A DNA stretch of 64,000 nt from CAWEWH01 sp963812775 (GCA_963812775.1 CAWEWH010000005.1:930001-994000), one strand, 5' to 3'. Numbered from the stretch's first letter, positions 16,971 to 27,292 are shown. A program made the numbers and translations. The notes: generated from the sequence alone by a model not told the origin.

Positions 16971-18194
16971 ATGAAGCGCGTCGTTGTGACCGGGATGGGG
17001 ATCGTCTCGTCCATCGGCAACAATACGCAGGAAGTTCTCGCCTCGCTACGCGAAGCTCGCTCCGGCATCGTGCGCGCCGAGGACTACGCCAAGCTCGGGT
17101 TCCGCTGCCAGGTGCACGGCGCCCCGACCCTCGATCCTGCCCAGAGCCTCGACCGCCGCGCCATGCGCTTCCACGCCGCCGGCACCGCCTGGAATCACGT
17201 CGCCATGGACCAGGCCATCCGCGACGCGGGGCTTGAGGCGGGCGAGGTGAGCAACGCCCGCACCGGCATCATCATGGGCTCGGGCGGGCCCTCGACGCGC
17301 ACCATCGTCGAGTCGGCCGACACGGCGCGCACCAAGGGGCCGAAGCGCGTCGGCCCCTTCGCGGTGCCGAAGGCCATGTGCTCGACGGCCTCCGCCACCC
17401 TTGCCACGCATTTTGAGATCAAGGGCGTCAACTATTCCATCTCGTCGGCCTGCGCCACCTCCAACCATTGCATCGGCAACGCCTACGAGATCATCCAGCT
17501 CGGCAAGCAGGACGTCATCTTCGCCGGCGGCTGCGAAGAGCTCGACTGGACGCTATCGGTGCTGTTCGACGCCATGGGGGCCATGTCGTCGAAATACAAC
17601 GACACGCCGGCGCGCGCCTCGCGCGCCTATGACGTGAATCGCGACGGCTTCGTCATCGCCGGCGGCGCCGGCGTCGTGGTGCTCGAGGAGCTGGAGCACG
17701 CCAAGGCGCGCGGCGCCCGCATCTACGGCGAGATCGTCGGCTATGGGGCGACCTCCGACGGCCACGACATGGTGGCGCCGTCCGGCGAGGGCGCCGTGCG
17801 CTGCATGCGGATGGCCCTTGAGGGCGTCAAGGCTCCCATCGACTACATCAACCCGCACGCCACCTCGACGCCGGTCGGCGACGACAAGGAGATCGAGGCC
17901 ATCCGCGAGGTCTTCGGGGCGGGCGACAAATGTCCGCCGATTGCCGCCACCAAGTCGCTGACCGGCCATTCGCTCGGCGCCACCGGCGTGCAGGAGGCCA
18001 TCTATTCGCTGTTGATGATGAACAACGGCTTCATCTGCGAGAGCGCCCATATCGACGAGCTCGATCCGGCTTTTGCCGACATGCCGATCATCCGCAAGCG
18101 TATCGACAATGCCAAGCTCGGCACGGTGCTGTCCAACTCGTTCGGCTTTGGCGGCACCAACGCGACCATCGTCATGAAGCGCCTCGACGCATGA
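16971..18194 (+). CDS. fabB: 3-oxoacyl-ACP synthase I FabB
   Basis: Condensing enzyme that elongates the unsaturated intermediates made by FabA. The catalytic triad is visible: Cys in SSACATSNHC, His in NPHATSTPVGD, and His in KSLTGHSLGATG; Lys lies in AATKSLTG. It is 407 aa, normal for the family. The start is ATG 16971, with AAAGG upstream, 56 bp after fabA on the same strand. Confidence 0.96.
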   Translation: MKRVVVTGMGIVSSIGNNTQEVLASLREARSGIVRAEDYAKLGFRCQVHGAPTLDPAQSLDRRAMRFHAAGTAWNHVAMDQAIRDAGLEAGEVSNARTGIIMGSGGPSTRTIVESADTARTKGPKRVGPFAVPKAMCSTASATLATHFEIKGVNYSISSACATSNHCIGNAYEIIQLGKQDVIFAGGCEELDWTLSVLFDAMGAMSSKYNDTPARASRAYDVNRDGFVIAGGAGVVVLEELEHAKARGARIYGEIVGYGATSDGHDMVAPSGEGAVRCMRMALEGVKAPIDYINPHATSTPVGDDKEIEAIREVFGAGDKCPPIAATKSLTGHSLGATGVQEAIYSLLMMNNGFICESAHIDELDPAFADMPIIRKRIDNAKLGTVLSNSFGFGGTNATIVMKRLDA

Positions 18195-18231
18195 CGGTGG
18201 CGGTGTGGTTCTGTGAGGTGAGGAGCGCGAC

Positions 18232-19071
18232 ATGGCCGGGCTGATGCATGGCAAGCGCGGCCTGATCATGGGCGTCGCCAACGATCATTCCATCGCCTGG
18301 GGCATCGCCAAGCGCCTGTCCGGTGAGGGCGCCACGTTGGCCTTCACCTATCAGGGCGAGGCCCTCAAGAAGCGTGTCACGCCGCTCGCGGGCTCGCTCG
18401 GCTCGTCCTTGGTCCTGCCGTGCGATGTCGAGGATCTCGCCTCCGTCGACCACGTCTTCGATGCGCTGAAGCAGGAATGGAAGACGCTCGATTTCCTCGT
18501 CCACGCCATCGCCTTCTCGGACAAGAACGAGCTCAAGGGCCGCTACGCCGACACGTCGCGGGAGAATTTCACCCGCACCCTGCTGATCTCCTGCTTCTCA
18601 TTCACCGAGATCGCCGGGCGCGCCGCCGCCATGATGCCCAGCGGCGGCTCGCTCCTGACGCTGACCTTCGGGGGCGCCACGCGCGTCATGCCCAACTACA
18701 ACGTCATGGGCGTCGCCAAGGCGGCGCTCGAGGCGAGTGTGCGCTATCTGGCGTCCGACTTCGGCCCGCAGAATGTGCGCGTCAACGCCATCTCGGCCGG
18801 CCCGGTCCGCACCCTGGCAGGCGCCGGCATCACCGATGCCCGTCTGATGTTCAACTACCAGAAGGCGCACGCCCCCCTCGGCCGCACCGTCACCATCGAG
18901 GAGATCGGCGGCTCCGCTCTCTATCTACTGTCGGACCTGTCGAGCGCCGTCACCGGCGAGGTGCATTACGTCGACAGCGGTTACAACATCATTTCGATGC
19001 CGCGCCCCGATGTGCTCAAGGCGCAGGAGGCGACCGAGACGGCCGCCGACAAGGCCGAGGCCGCCGAGTAG
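18232..19071 (+). CDS. fabI: Enoyl-ACP reductase FabI
   Basis: NADH-dependent enoyl-ACP reductase of the SDR superfamily that closes each elongation cycle. The cofactor segment is GLIMGVANDHSIAWGIAK, and the active-site Tyr and Lys are in PNYNVMGVAKAALE. The upstream active-site tyrosine of the E. coli enzyme (Tyr146, LSYLG) aligns with Phe here (LTLTFGG). It is 279 aa with an acidic alanine-rich tail. The start is ATG 18232, after GAGGAG. It is third in the fab cluster. Confidence 0.95.
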   Translation: MAGLMHGKRGLIMGVANDHSIAWGIAKRLSGEGATLAFTYQGEALKKRVTPLAGSLGSSLVLPCDVEDLASVDHVFDALKQEWKTLDFLVHAIAFSDKNELKGRYADTSRENFTRTLLISCFSFTEIAGRAAAMMPSGGSLLTLTFGGATRVMPNYNVMGVAKAALEASVRYLASDFGPQNVRVNAISAGPVRTLAGAGITDARLMFNYQKAHAPLGRTVTIEEIGGSALYLLSDLSSAVTGEVHYVDSGYNIISMPRPDVLKAQEATETAADKAEAAE

Positions 19072-19169
19072 CGCAGATCTAGTGGCGCTTGCCCGCCTTC
19101 ACGCCCCGGAAAGGTTTTTGACCTAAGCACGGCCTCGCCGCCTCGCCGCCGGCTGCGGGTCCTCGAACC

Positions 19170-20987
19170 ATGTCCGCCATCGCCCAGGGCAAGCCTCTGC
19201 CGCACGCCGAAACGGGCGCCTTTCCGCTTTTCCAGTCGCTCCCCGTCATGCTCGTGGTGGCGTTCGCGGCGATCCTGGCCACCGGCGCCAAGCTGGCGCT
19301 CGGCGTCTGGAACGAGGGCGGCTTCATCGACACTGACGACGCCATGCGCATGGTGCAGGTGCGCGACTTCCTCGCCGGCAAGGAATGGTTCGATCTCGCC
19401 GAGCATCGTCTCAACCCGCCGCTCGGGGTGATCATGCATTGGTCGCGTTTCATCGACGCGCCCCTCGCCCTGATGATCCGCTCCTTCGGCATCCTGCTCG
19501 AGCCCATGGCGGCCGAACGCCTCGCCCGCATCGTCTGGCCCCTCCTGCTGCATTTCGCCGCCGCCGCGAGCTTCATCACCACGGCGCGCCGCCTCATGGG
19601 CAACGTCGCCATTGCGCCCGCCGCCTTCCTGGTGCCGCTCATCTTCGCCACCTCGGGCCAGTTCATCCCGGGCCGCGTCGACCATCACAACGCCGAGATC
19701 CTGCTGATGCTGCTGATGCTGCGCGCCACCATCGAGGCGCTCGATCCGCGCACGCGCTCGCATCTCGCGGCCGCGCTGGCCGGGCTCTTGGCGTTGCTGG
19801 CGCTCGCCATCAGCCTCGAGGATCTGCCGTTCGTAGCCGCCATGGCGATGGCCTTCGGGATCGCCTGGCTGAGGGACGGCGAGGCCATGCGCGGCGTCAT
19901 GGGCGCCTTCGCGCTCGCGCTCGCGTCGGCAGCCCTCGTGGCCCTGATGGCGACCGTGCCGGCGCGCGATTACGGTGCTGCCTATTGCGACAATTACACC
20001 ATCCCGCACGCCTTCGCGGCGGCCGGTGGCGGTGCCCTGCTTGCCGTGCTGGCGGGATTGTCGCCTCGCCTCGAAAGCTGGCGCTCGCGCCTCGCGGCCG
20101 CCGCCATGGCGGCCGTCGGCCTCATTGCCGCCGTCGCGCTGTTCTTTCCCGCCTGCCTCGGCGATCCCCTCGCGGCCACCGAACCGCTGGTGCGCGAGCT
20201 CTGGTTGAAGAACGTCAACGAAGCGCGGCCGCTCCTGCGCGCCGTCATCGAGCAGCCGACCATCTTCGTCGCGGCCGCCGCCCCTCTCCTTGTCGGGCTT
20301 GCGGCGCTCGCCATCGCCTTCAAGCGGGCGCCAGCGACGGAGCGCTTCGCCTGGCTGCCGGTTTGCGCTTTTGCGGCCGTCGGCCTTGCGTGCGCGCTGT
20401 GGCAGGTCCGCATGATGGCGCCGACCGCCATCCTCGCCGCGCTCGGCGGCGTCGCCCTGGTGGTGGCGGCCGTGCAGGCCGCGTGGCGGCGGCGCGCCGC
20501 GCACTACAGTGCCGTCGCGCTGGCCTTCCTGGTCGTCTGCCCGATGGCGTGGTCGATCGCGCTTGATCCGTTGTCGCCGGCCGCCCACAAGGCGGCGGAC
20601 GAAGTGGCCGGCAATTGCCTCAAGCCGCCATCCTTCGCGGCGCTGCGGGAGCTGCCGCCTGGCGTCATCCTGGCGCCCATCGACCTCGGCGCCCATATCC
20701 TCGCCTTCACGCCGCACAGCGTGCTTGCCGCGCCCTATCATCGCAACAATTACGGCAATCGCATCGCCATCGACGCGCTGATCGGCAGTGACGCGCGCGC
20801 TAAGGACATCGTGGCGCGGCGCGGCGTCGACTTTGTCGTCACCTGCCCCGGGCTGTCGGAACTGCGCATCTATGACGCCCGCGCGCCCGGCGGCTTTTCG
20901 GCCGCCTTGAAGCGCGGCGAAAGCCCCGCCTGGCTCGAAAGGCTGCCGGGCGAGGGGCCGCTCGACATCTATCGTCCCCGCCGCTGA
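19170..20987 (+). CDS. GT-C-like polytopic membrane protein
   Basis: The 605-aa protein has about ten to twelve hydrophobic helices. After the first helix comes GGFIDTDDAMRMVQVRDFL, an acidic DxD-type motif in a first periplasmic loop, then HWSRFIDAPLAL and the GRVDHHNAEILL segment. This is the pattern of GT-C glycosyltransferases and oligosaccharyltransferase-like proteins that use polyprenyl-linked sugars. A soluble C-terminal part of about 100 residues follows. The start is ATG 19170. It follows fabI by 98 bp and may be in the same transcript. The sugar and acceptor are unknown. Confidence 0.72.
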   Translation: MSAIAQGKPLPHAETGAFPLFQSLPVMLVVAFAAILATGAKLALGVWNEGGFIDTDDAMRMVQVRDFLAGKEWFDLAEHRLNPPLGVIMHWSRFIDAPLALMIRSFGILLEPMAAERLARIVWPLLLHFAAAASFITTARRLMGNVAIAPAAFLVPLIFATSGQFIPGRVDHHNAEILLMLLMLRATIEALDPRTRSHLAAALAGLLALLALAISLEDLPFVAAMAMAFGIAWLRDGEAMRGVMGAFALALASAALVALMATVPARDYGAAYCDNYTIPHAFAAAGGGALLAVLAGLSPRLESWRSRLAAAAMAAVGLIAAVALFFPACLGDPLAATEPLVRELWLKNVNEARPLLRAVIEQPTIFVAAAAPLLVGLAALAIAFKRAPATERFAWLPVCAFAAVGLACALWQVRMMAPTAILAALGGVALVVAAVQAAWRRRAAHYSAVALAFLVVCPMAWSIALDPLSPAAHKAADEVAGNCLKPPSFAALRELPPGVILAPIDLGAHILAFTPHSVLAAPYHRNNYGNRIAIDALIGSDARAKDIVARRGVDFVVTCPGLSELRIYDARAPGGFSAALKRGESPAWLERLPGEGPLDIYRPRR

Positions 20988-21130
20988 GGCACTGCGGCCC
21001 GCGACCGCCGGTTGCGGGCCTTTGTTGGCGCGGGATCCCTCCCAAGACCGCTTGGCGATTGCCCAAGGCCTGCCTGGGCTGGCACAATCGGCCAGGATCG
21101 TGCGCAGCCATGCGCACACGGGGGCAGGGC

Positions 21131-22117
21131 ATGCGATCGATGGCGCGAAGCCTGGCGTCCGCGGCGTCCGTTGCCGCGCTCGTGTCGATGCTTGCGACGC
21201 CGGCCGCAGCCCGCGAGTTCCGGGCCGCCGACACGCAGGCTGGCGAATATCCGACCGTCCAGGCGCTCTTGCATATGGGCGAGCTGATCCGTGAGCGGAC
21301 AGCGGGCGCCCACACGGTCCGTGTCTTTCACTCGCGCCAGCTCGGCGAGGAGAAGGAGACGATCGAGCAGACGCGCGCCGGCGCCATCGACATCAACCGC
21401 ACCAACGTGGCGCCGCTCGGCAGCTTCGTGACCGAGGTCAACGTGCTGTCGCTGCCCTTCCTGTTCCGCTCCATCGACCACCTGCACAAGGTGCTCGACG
21501 GGGCGATCGGCGACGAGATTCTCGCAAGCTTCGAGCGCTACGGCTTCGTCGGCTTGACGTTCTACGATTCCGGCGCCCGCTCCATCTACAACAACGTGCG
21601 CCCGGTGCGTTCGATCGCCGACCTCAAGGGCATGCGGGTCAGGGTGCAGCAATCGGAGCTCATGGAAGACACCATGCGGGCGCTCGGCGCCGAGCCCGTG
21701 GCGCTTCCTTACGGGCAGGTGGGCACCGGGCTTGCGACCAAGCTGATCGACGCGGCCGAGAACAACTGGCCGTCCTACGTGACCACCGGGCACTTCAAGG
21801 CGGCGCGCTTCCTGAGCCTGACAGAACACACGATGAGCCCGGAGGTGGTGATCATCTCCAAGAAGGCCTGGGACGGCCTGACGCCCGCCGAGCAGGGGAT
21901 TTTCCGCGAGGCGGCGCGCGAATCGAGCCGTTTCATGCGCGCCCGCTGGCTCGAGCTCGAGGGCAAGGCGCGCGACGAGGCGCGGCAATCCGGCGTCGCC
22001 ATTGTGGCCGATCTGGACAAGAAGCCGTGGATCGATGCTATGGCGCCCGTATATGAGAAGAGCTTGGCCAATCCCGGCTTGAAGGCGCTGGTGGACCGGA
22101 TACGTCAGGTTCAGTGA
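21131..22117 (+). CDS. TRAP-type (DctP) periplasmic solute-binding protein
   Basis: The 328-aa protein with signal peptide (ASVAALVSMLATPAAA) is a DctP-family binding protein. Conserved pieces are the GEYPTVQALLHMGELI segment, LGEEKETIEQTRAGAIDI, LPFLFRSIDHLHKVLDG and LKGMRVRVQQSELMEDTMRA, in which the Arg is the usual carboxylate ligand. No DctQ or DctM permease genes are nearby. Instead two sensor kinases and a regulator follow on the same strand, so the protein may present its ligand to a sensor rather than, or as well as, a transporter. The start is ATG 21131, with GGGGGCAGGG upstream. Confidence 0.85.
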   Translation: MRSMARSLASAASVAALVSMLATPAAAREFRAADTQAGEYPTVQALLHMGELIRERTAGAHTVRVFHSRQLGEEKETIEQTRAGAIDINRTNVAPLGSFVTEVNVLSLPFLFRSIDHLHKVLDGAIGDEILASFERYGFVGLTFYDSGARSIYNNVRPVRSIADLKGMRVRVQQSELMEDTMRALGAEPVALPYGQVGTGLATKLIDAAENNWPSYVTTGHFKAARFLSLTEHTMSPEVVIISKKAWDGLTPAEQGIFREAARESSRFMRARWLELEGKARDEARQSGVAIVADLDKKPWIDAMAPVYEKSLANPGLKALVDRIRQVQ

Positions 22118-22160
22118 CGCCGCCGGGTTCGGTCGCGTCTCGGAGGCGTGCAGGCACGAC

Positions 22161-24232
22161 ATGCATGGCGAACAGCGCCTGAGCGGAAGCGAACGGGCCG
22201 TCCCGGCGCGGCACCGGCCGCCGCCCGAGACGGGCGCGCCGGCGCTTGCGCAGCGCGTGCGCGGCGTGCCGATCCGCTGGCGCATTCTCTCCATCGCCAT
22301 TCTCAATTCCGCCGTCGCCTTGGTGCTGCTGCTTCTCATCTGGGACGGCGCCAAGGTGCTGAGCAGCGCCTGGGACGCGCTGCGGCACGTGCGCCAGTCC
22401 GAGCAGCAGCTTGTCGCCATCGAGAGCGACGCGGGGCGGCTGCAGAGCCTGATCCACCGCTACTTCACTCAGGCCGACGCCCGAGCTCCTTGTGGAGATC
22501 GAGCGCCGCCGCTCCTCGCTGATCTCCAAGCTCTTGACCGCCGCGCTGGAGAGCGCCTTTGCCGAGCAGGCCTACACGCTCACCACCCCCACCGAGCAGT
22601 TCCTCGCCGGCTTCGATCGCCTGCGCGATGTTCGCACCGCTCTGCAGGAGACCTACGAGAAGGAGGTTCTCGACACCGCCAAGGAGATGGCCGGCCTCTA
22701 TTCCATCATCGACGGCGAGACCAAGGGAAGCGGGGCACTGATCTGGCCGGCGCTCGGCAAGTCGCGCGAGGCGTTCAACGCCGCCTTGCTGGCCGCCAAC
22801 GCCTACTATCTGACCGTCTCGGCCAAGTCCGGCGAGGACGCGCGCCGCAACGCCGAGACCATCGAGCAGACGGTGCCCGTCATGCTCGATCTCGCCACCA
22901 GCGACCTGCAGCGGCGGGCGCTCGAGGCGCTGCGCGAGCGGGCCGGCATCCTGCGCCGCGGCCTCGCCTCCCTGGCCGGCCGCTTCGACCACCAGGACCA
23001 GCTGCTGAAGGGCGAGATCGACGCGAGCTCGCTGCGCATGTCGGCCGCCATCGACCAGATGACGGCGGCCTTCCGCCGCCAGGAGGACGTGGCGCAGTCG
23101 CGCTTCGACCGCGCCCTGCAGGAGGTCTACGTCAAGGTCGGGGTCGTCGCCTTCCTGTTCGTCTTCGCCGTCATCATCATCGGCGTCGGCGTGGCGCGCT
23201 CGATCAACCAGCCGCTGCGCGAGCTCATGGTGGCGATGCACGAGATCGTGCGCGGCCGCTACGACTTCGAGGTGCCCGGCCGCGCCGCCGGCGATGAGAC
23301 GGGCGAGATGGCCCGCGCCGTCGACGTGTTCCGCGGCAACGCCATCGCCAAGCAGCGGGCGGAACGCGAGCTGGTCGCCTCCAAGGAGCGGGCCGAGCAG
23401 GCCTTGGCCGATTTGCGCCTGACGCAGCAGAATCTCATCGAGGCCGAGAAGCTCGCCGCGCTTGGCGGCCTCGTGGCCGGCGTCGCCCACGAGGTCAACA
23501 ACCCGGTGGGCATCTCCATCACGGTCGCCTCGAGCCTGTCGCGGCGCTGCGAGGGCTTCGCCAAGGAGATCGAGAGCGAGCAACTGCGCCGCTCGCGGCT
23601 CAAGGACTTCGTGGCCGGCGTGCGCGAGGCGGCCGACCAGCTCGTCGCCAACCTGCAGCGTGCCGGCGAATTGGTGCAATCGTTCAAGCAGGTGGCGGTG
23701 GACCGCTCGCATGCCGAGCGCCGCCTGTTCGACCTCAAGGAAGCGACCGAGCAGATCTCTGTCGAGCTTGAGGCTCGGCCTCAAGAAGCGGCACATCGAG
23801 CTCGTGGCCGACATTCCGGACGGCATCGCGCTGGACAGCTATCCCGGCCCCTACGGCCAGATCGTCACCAACCTGTTCCTCAACGCCCTCAATCACGGCT
23901 TTACCGAGGGGCAGGCCGGCTCCATCCGGGTCAGCGCGCGGCCGAGCGATGCCACGCACGTCGAGCTGGTCTTCCAGGACGACGGCCGCGGCATGGCGAG
24001 CGACGTGCAGCGCCGCGCCTTCGACCCGTTCTTCACGACGCTGCGCGGGCGTGGCGGCAGCGGCCTTGGCCTGCACATCGTCTACAATCTGGTGACGCGG
24101 CGCTTGGGCGGGCGCATCAGCCTCGCGTCGGCGCCGGGAGAGGGCACGAGCTTCCGCATCGTCCTGCCGCGGATCGCCCCGCTCGACGCCGAGCCGATGC
24201 AGCCCGCGCCGGCCTTGGGAACGGTGGCATGA
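22161..24232 (+). CDS. Membrane sensor histidine kinase of a TRAP-linked system (two frameshifts)
   Basis: Reconstructed as 689 aa: a cytoplasmic N-terminus, helix 1 near residue 55 (ILSIAILNSAVALVLLLLIW), a large helical periplasmic domain, helix 2 (VGVVAFLFVFAVIIIGVGVA), HAMP, and an H-box AALGGLVAGVAHEVNNPVG. The catalytic domain has NLFLNALNHG (N-box), FQDDGRGM (G1) and GSGLGLHIV (G2). The frame shifts by one base near 22479 (QAD, then PELLVEIERRRSS) and near 23763 (ISV, then SLRLGLKKRHIEL). Removing both bases leaves exactly 690 codons. The start is ATG 22161. The stop overlaps the next start (ATGA). Confidence 0.82.
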
Positions 24233-25988
24233 GCGACGAAGCCGACATCGTCACCTTGATCGACGACGAGACGCGGCAAGAGCCCGTCGCGGCGGCGCCG
24301 CGCTGGAAGGTGGCGGTCATCGACGACGATGCCGCCGTCCACGACGGCACGCGCTTCGCGCTCTACGATTACTCGCTCAACGGCCAGGGCATCGAGCTGA
24401 TCTCGGCGCACTCGGCGGCCGAGGGCAGGGAGCTGCTGCGCGCACCATCCGGACATCGCCGTCATCCTGCTCGACGTCGTCATGGAGACCGATGCGGCGG
24501 GTCTCGAGCTCGTCGACTTCATCCGCAAGGAGCTGCGCAACGAGACGGTGCGCATCATCCTGCGCACCGGCCAGCCGGGACAGGCGCCGGAGCGGCGCGT
24601 CATCGTCGACTACGACATCAACGACTACAAGGCGAAGACCGAGCTCACGGCCGACAAGCTGTTCACCTCGCTGACGGCGGCGCTGCGCAGCTATCAGCAG
24701 CTTGAGCGCATGGTGGAGACGCGGCGCGGCCTGGAGATCATCATCGAGGCCGCCTCGACGCTGTTCGATCTGCGCTCCATGCAGCGTCTGGCCGAAGGCG
24801 TGCTCACGCAGATCGCCTCGCTGCTCAATGTCGACTGCGCCGGCATCCTGGTGCTGCGCGAGGCGGCCGACGCCGAGGAGCGGCTGTCGGTCCTCGCCGG
24901 CTCCGGCATCTACCGCGAATTCGCTCGGCCCCGGCCGCCGGCCCTCGATGCCGCGATCCGCGAGGTCGTCGCGGCTGGCCTTCGCGCGCCGCAGCCACGA
25001 TTTCCTGCCGCGCCGCTCGGTGCTCTATATCGGGACCGGCAGCGGCCGCCAGGTCGTCGTGCTGCTCGAGGCCGCCAAGACGCTCTCCGACACCGACCAC
25101 GCGCTGGTCGAGGTGTTCTGCAGCCGCATGCTCGGTCGCCTTCGACAACGTCATCCTCTACGAGCAGCTGGAGCGCGCCAACAGCGAGCTCGAGGAGAGG
25201 GTCATGCGGCGCACGCGCGAGCTCACCTCGGCCAAGGAGCGGCTCGAGGAGCAGAGGGGGCGGCTGCGCCAGCGCCAACGCCTTCAAGAGCGAGGTGCTC
25301 GGCACGGTCGCGCACGATCTGAAAAATCCGCTCGGCGTCATTCTCGGCCGCACCGAGATGCTGAACGAGCTCATCGCCGCCACGCCGATTCCCCTCGACA
25401 GCGCCCGCGCGCAGGTCGGCCACATCCGCCAATCGGCGCGGCGCCTGACCCGCATGGTCGACAGCCTGATCGCCGACGCCATGAGCGGACGCCCTCGACA
25501 TCTCGATCCGCCGCGAGGCCGATCGACCTCGTTGCGCTGGTCGGCGAGGTGGCGGAGGCCAACCGCGCGCTCGCCGGCAAGAAGGAGCCAGACCGATCGC
25601 GCTCGAGGCACCGGACGGCCTTGCCACGCTGCGCTGCGATCAGGAGCGGCTCCGCGAGGCCATCGACAACCTCGTCAGCAACGCCGTGAAGTACAGCCCC
25701 ATCGGCGGCGCCATCGCCGTGTCGGTGGCGCGCCGGCCGGCGAGCGCGGTGATCCGCGTGCGCGACAGCGGGCCGGGCCTGTCGCCGGAGGACATGGCCC
25801 GCCTCTTCGGCCGCTTCCAGCGGTTGTCCGCCAAGCCGACGGCCGGCGAGAGCTCCACCGGCCTTGGCCTGTCCATCGCCAAGCGCATCGTCGATCTGCA
25901 TGGCGGGCGCGTCGCCGCCGAGGGCGGGGAAGGCGCCGGCGCCATCTTCACCATCACCCTGCCATTGCATCAGGGTGGCGGCACATGA
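24229..25988 (+). CDS. Hybrid REC-DUF3369-histidine kinase (eight frameshifts)
   Basis: Reconstructed as 583 aa. The receiver is at about residues 25-150 (KVAVIDDDAAVHDGTRFAL, phospho-Asp in AVILLDVVMETD, Lys in YDINDYKAKTEL). The DUF3369 region follows (IIIEAASTLFDLRSMQRLA), then a coiled coil, the H-box GTVAHDLKNPLGVILGRTEM, and the ATPase motifs IDNLVSNAVKYSP and TGLGLSIAKRIVDLHGGR. The frame moves by one base at about 24440, 24980, 25131, 25275, 25491, 25512, 25593 and 25598; removing eight bases gives 584 codons. No internal stop appears in the reconstructed frame. The start ATG 24229 overlaps the kinase stop. Confidence 0.75.
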
Positions 25989-26010
25989 GACCGACAGGCC
26001 AGCCGACGCC

Positions 26011-26725
26011 ATGAGCCAGACCGGACATATCTTCGTCGTCGACGACGAGGCCGCGGCCCGCGAGATGGTTGGCGACTATCTCAAGATGCACGGCTTCGAG
26101 GTGACCTTGTGCGACGGCGGCGGCGAGCTGCGCGATGCCTTGAAGCGTGGCAAGCCCGATCTCGTCGTGCTCGACCTCAACATGCCGCGAGGAGGACGGC
26201 CTGTCGCTGATCCGCCACCTCAGGCATGAGGGCCACCTGCCCATCATCATGCTGACCGCCACCGCGAGCCCCATCGACCGCATCGTCGGGCTCGAGCTCG
26301 GGGCCGACGACTATCTCGCCAAGCCGGTCGAGCTGCGCGAGCTTCTGGCGCGCATCCGCTCGGTGCTCCGGCGCAGCGACGCGGCTGCGGCGGGCCCAAA
26401 GGCCGCTGCCGGCCTCGCACGGGTGGGCACCAAGTGGCTCGACCTCGATCAGCGCACGCTGCGCGACGAGGCCGGCACCGATCATTCGCTCACCGCCTCG
26501 GAGTTCAATCTTCTCAAGGCTTTCGTCGATAACCCCAAGAAAGTGTTATCGCGCGACCGGCTTCTCGACCTTGCCAATGCACGCGATCCTGACGCTTTCG
26601 ATCGGGCCATCGACGTGCGCATCACGCGTATCCGCAAGAAAATCGAGCCGGATCCGGCCAATCCGCGCGTCATTCGGACGATTCGGGGCGCCGGCTACAT
26701 GTTCATGCCGGACGCCGAGGCCTGA
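26011..26725 (+). CDS. OmpR-family response regulator (one frameshift)
   Basis: The receiver has FVVDDEAAAREMVGDYL (acidic pocket), LVVLDLNMPR (phospho-Asp) and DYLAKPVELREL (Lys). The winged-helix output domain is SLTASEFNLLKAFVDNPKK and AIDVRITRIRKKIEPDP, ending IRTIRGAGYMF. The frame shifts by one base near 26192, between NMPR and EDGLSLIRHLRHEG; the 715 bp is 238 codons plus one base. It starts 22 bp after the hybrid kinase and is the only DNA-binding output in this cassette, so it is the likely endpoint of the relay. Confidence 0.85.
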
Positions 26726-26873
26726 GGGAACGTTGCGTCCGCGCCGGGCGACGCAACAATTCCTGCAACAATGAAATCAATTTTCCCTTTCCGCGAAAAA
26801 CACCGGAAAAATTCATTCGATACACGGCTCAGAGCGAATGAAGGCCCGTCCGGGTCGACGCGGGAGCCGCCAC

Positions 26874-27239
26874 ATGATTCTCACCAACAAGGCCATCGTC
26901 GTGCTGTCTGCGCTCATGTCGACCGTGCTCGTCGGCGGGCTCAGCCTCCTCGACGCGGCCGCTGAGGCGCGCACCCCGGCCGTCAAGATCGTCGACCGGC
27001 ATCCCGAGCTCGCCGGCCCCGACGCGCTCATCGGCATTACGCAGGCCGATGCCGCCGACACAACGGTGGCGACGAAGCGTTCCGATCGTCTGCCCGAGGG
27101 GGGCTGCACTGGCCAGGCGTGGCCCTATGCCGGCCGGGACTGCACCGCTCGCCCCGTCAGGACGATCACCATCGAGCAGCGCTCCGCCGACAACACCTCG
27201 GCACTTTTGCGCATCCCCGGGCAAATGGCGCGGAACTGA
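26874..27239 (+). CDS. Small exported protein with C-terminal RPVRTITIEQR motif
   Basis: The 121-aa protein has an N-terminal hydrophobic segment (AIVVLSALMSTVLVGGLSLL) that is a signal peptide or anchor. The periplasmic part ends with CTGQAWPYAGRDCTARPVR and TITIEQR; two cysteines flank a WPY motif. I know similar small proteins in rhizobia, but no function. The start is ATG 26874, with GGGAG at 7-nt spacing; ATG 26838 gives an Arg-rich extension. It ends 53 bp before the L,D-transpeptidase gene. Confidence 0.65.
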   Translation: MILTNKAIVVLSALMSTVLVGGLSLLDAAAEARTPAVKIVDRHPELAGPDALIGITQADAADTTVATKRSDRLPEGGCTGQAWPYAGRDCTARPVRTITIEQRSADNTSALLRIPGQMARN

Positions 27240-27292
27240 AAGGGCCGCGCTTACGTTCAAGGATCGACTTTCCGTCTTCTGGAGAAAACGCC

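Noticed and set aside
18981..21119. A 712-codon minus-strand open frame
   Set aside because: It is the antisense of the GT-C-like membrane protein gene; the composition is Gly/Arg/Asp-rich with no domain, typical of shadow frames in GC-rich DNA.
22161..26725. Treating the kinase and regulator genes as pseudogenes
   Set aside because: All defects are single extra bases, conserved motifs are intact, and lengths become exact codon multiples after repair, so sequence error is the simpler explanation.
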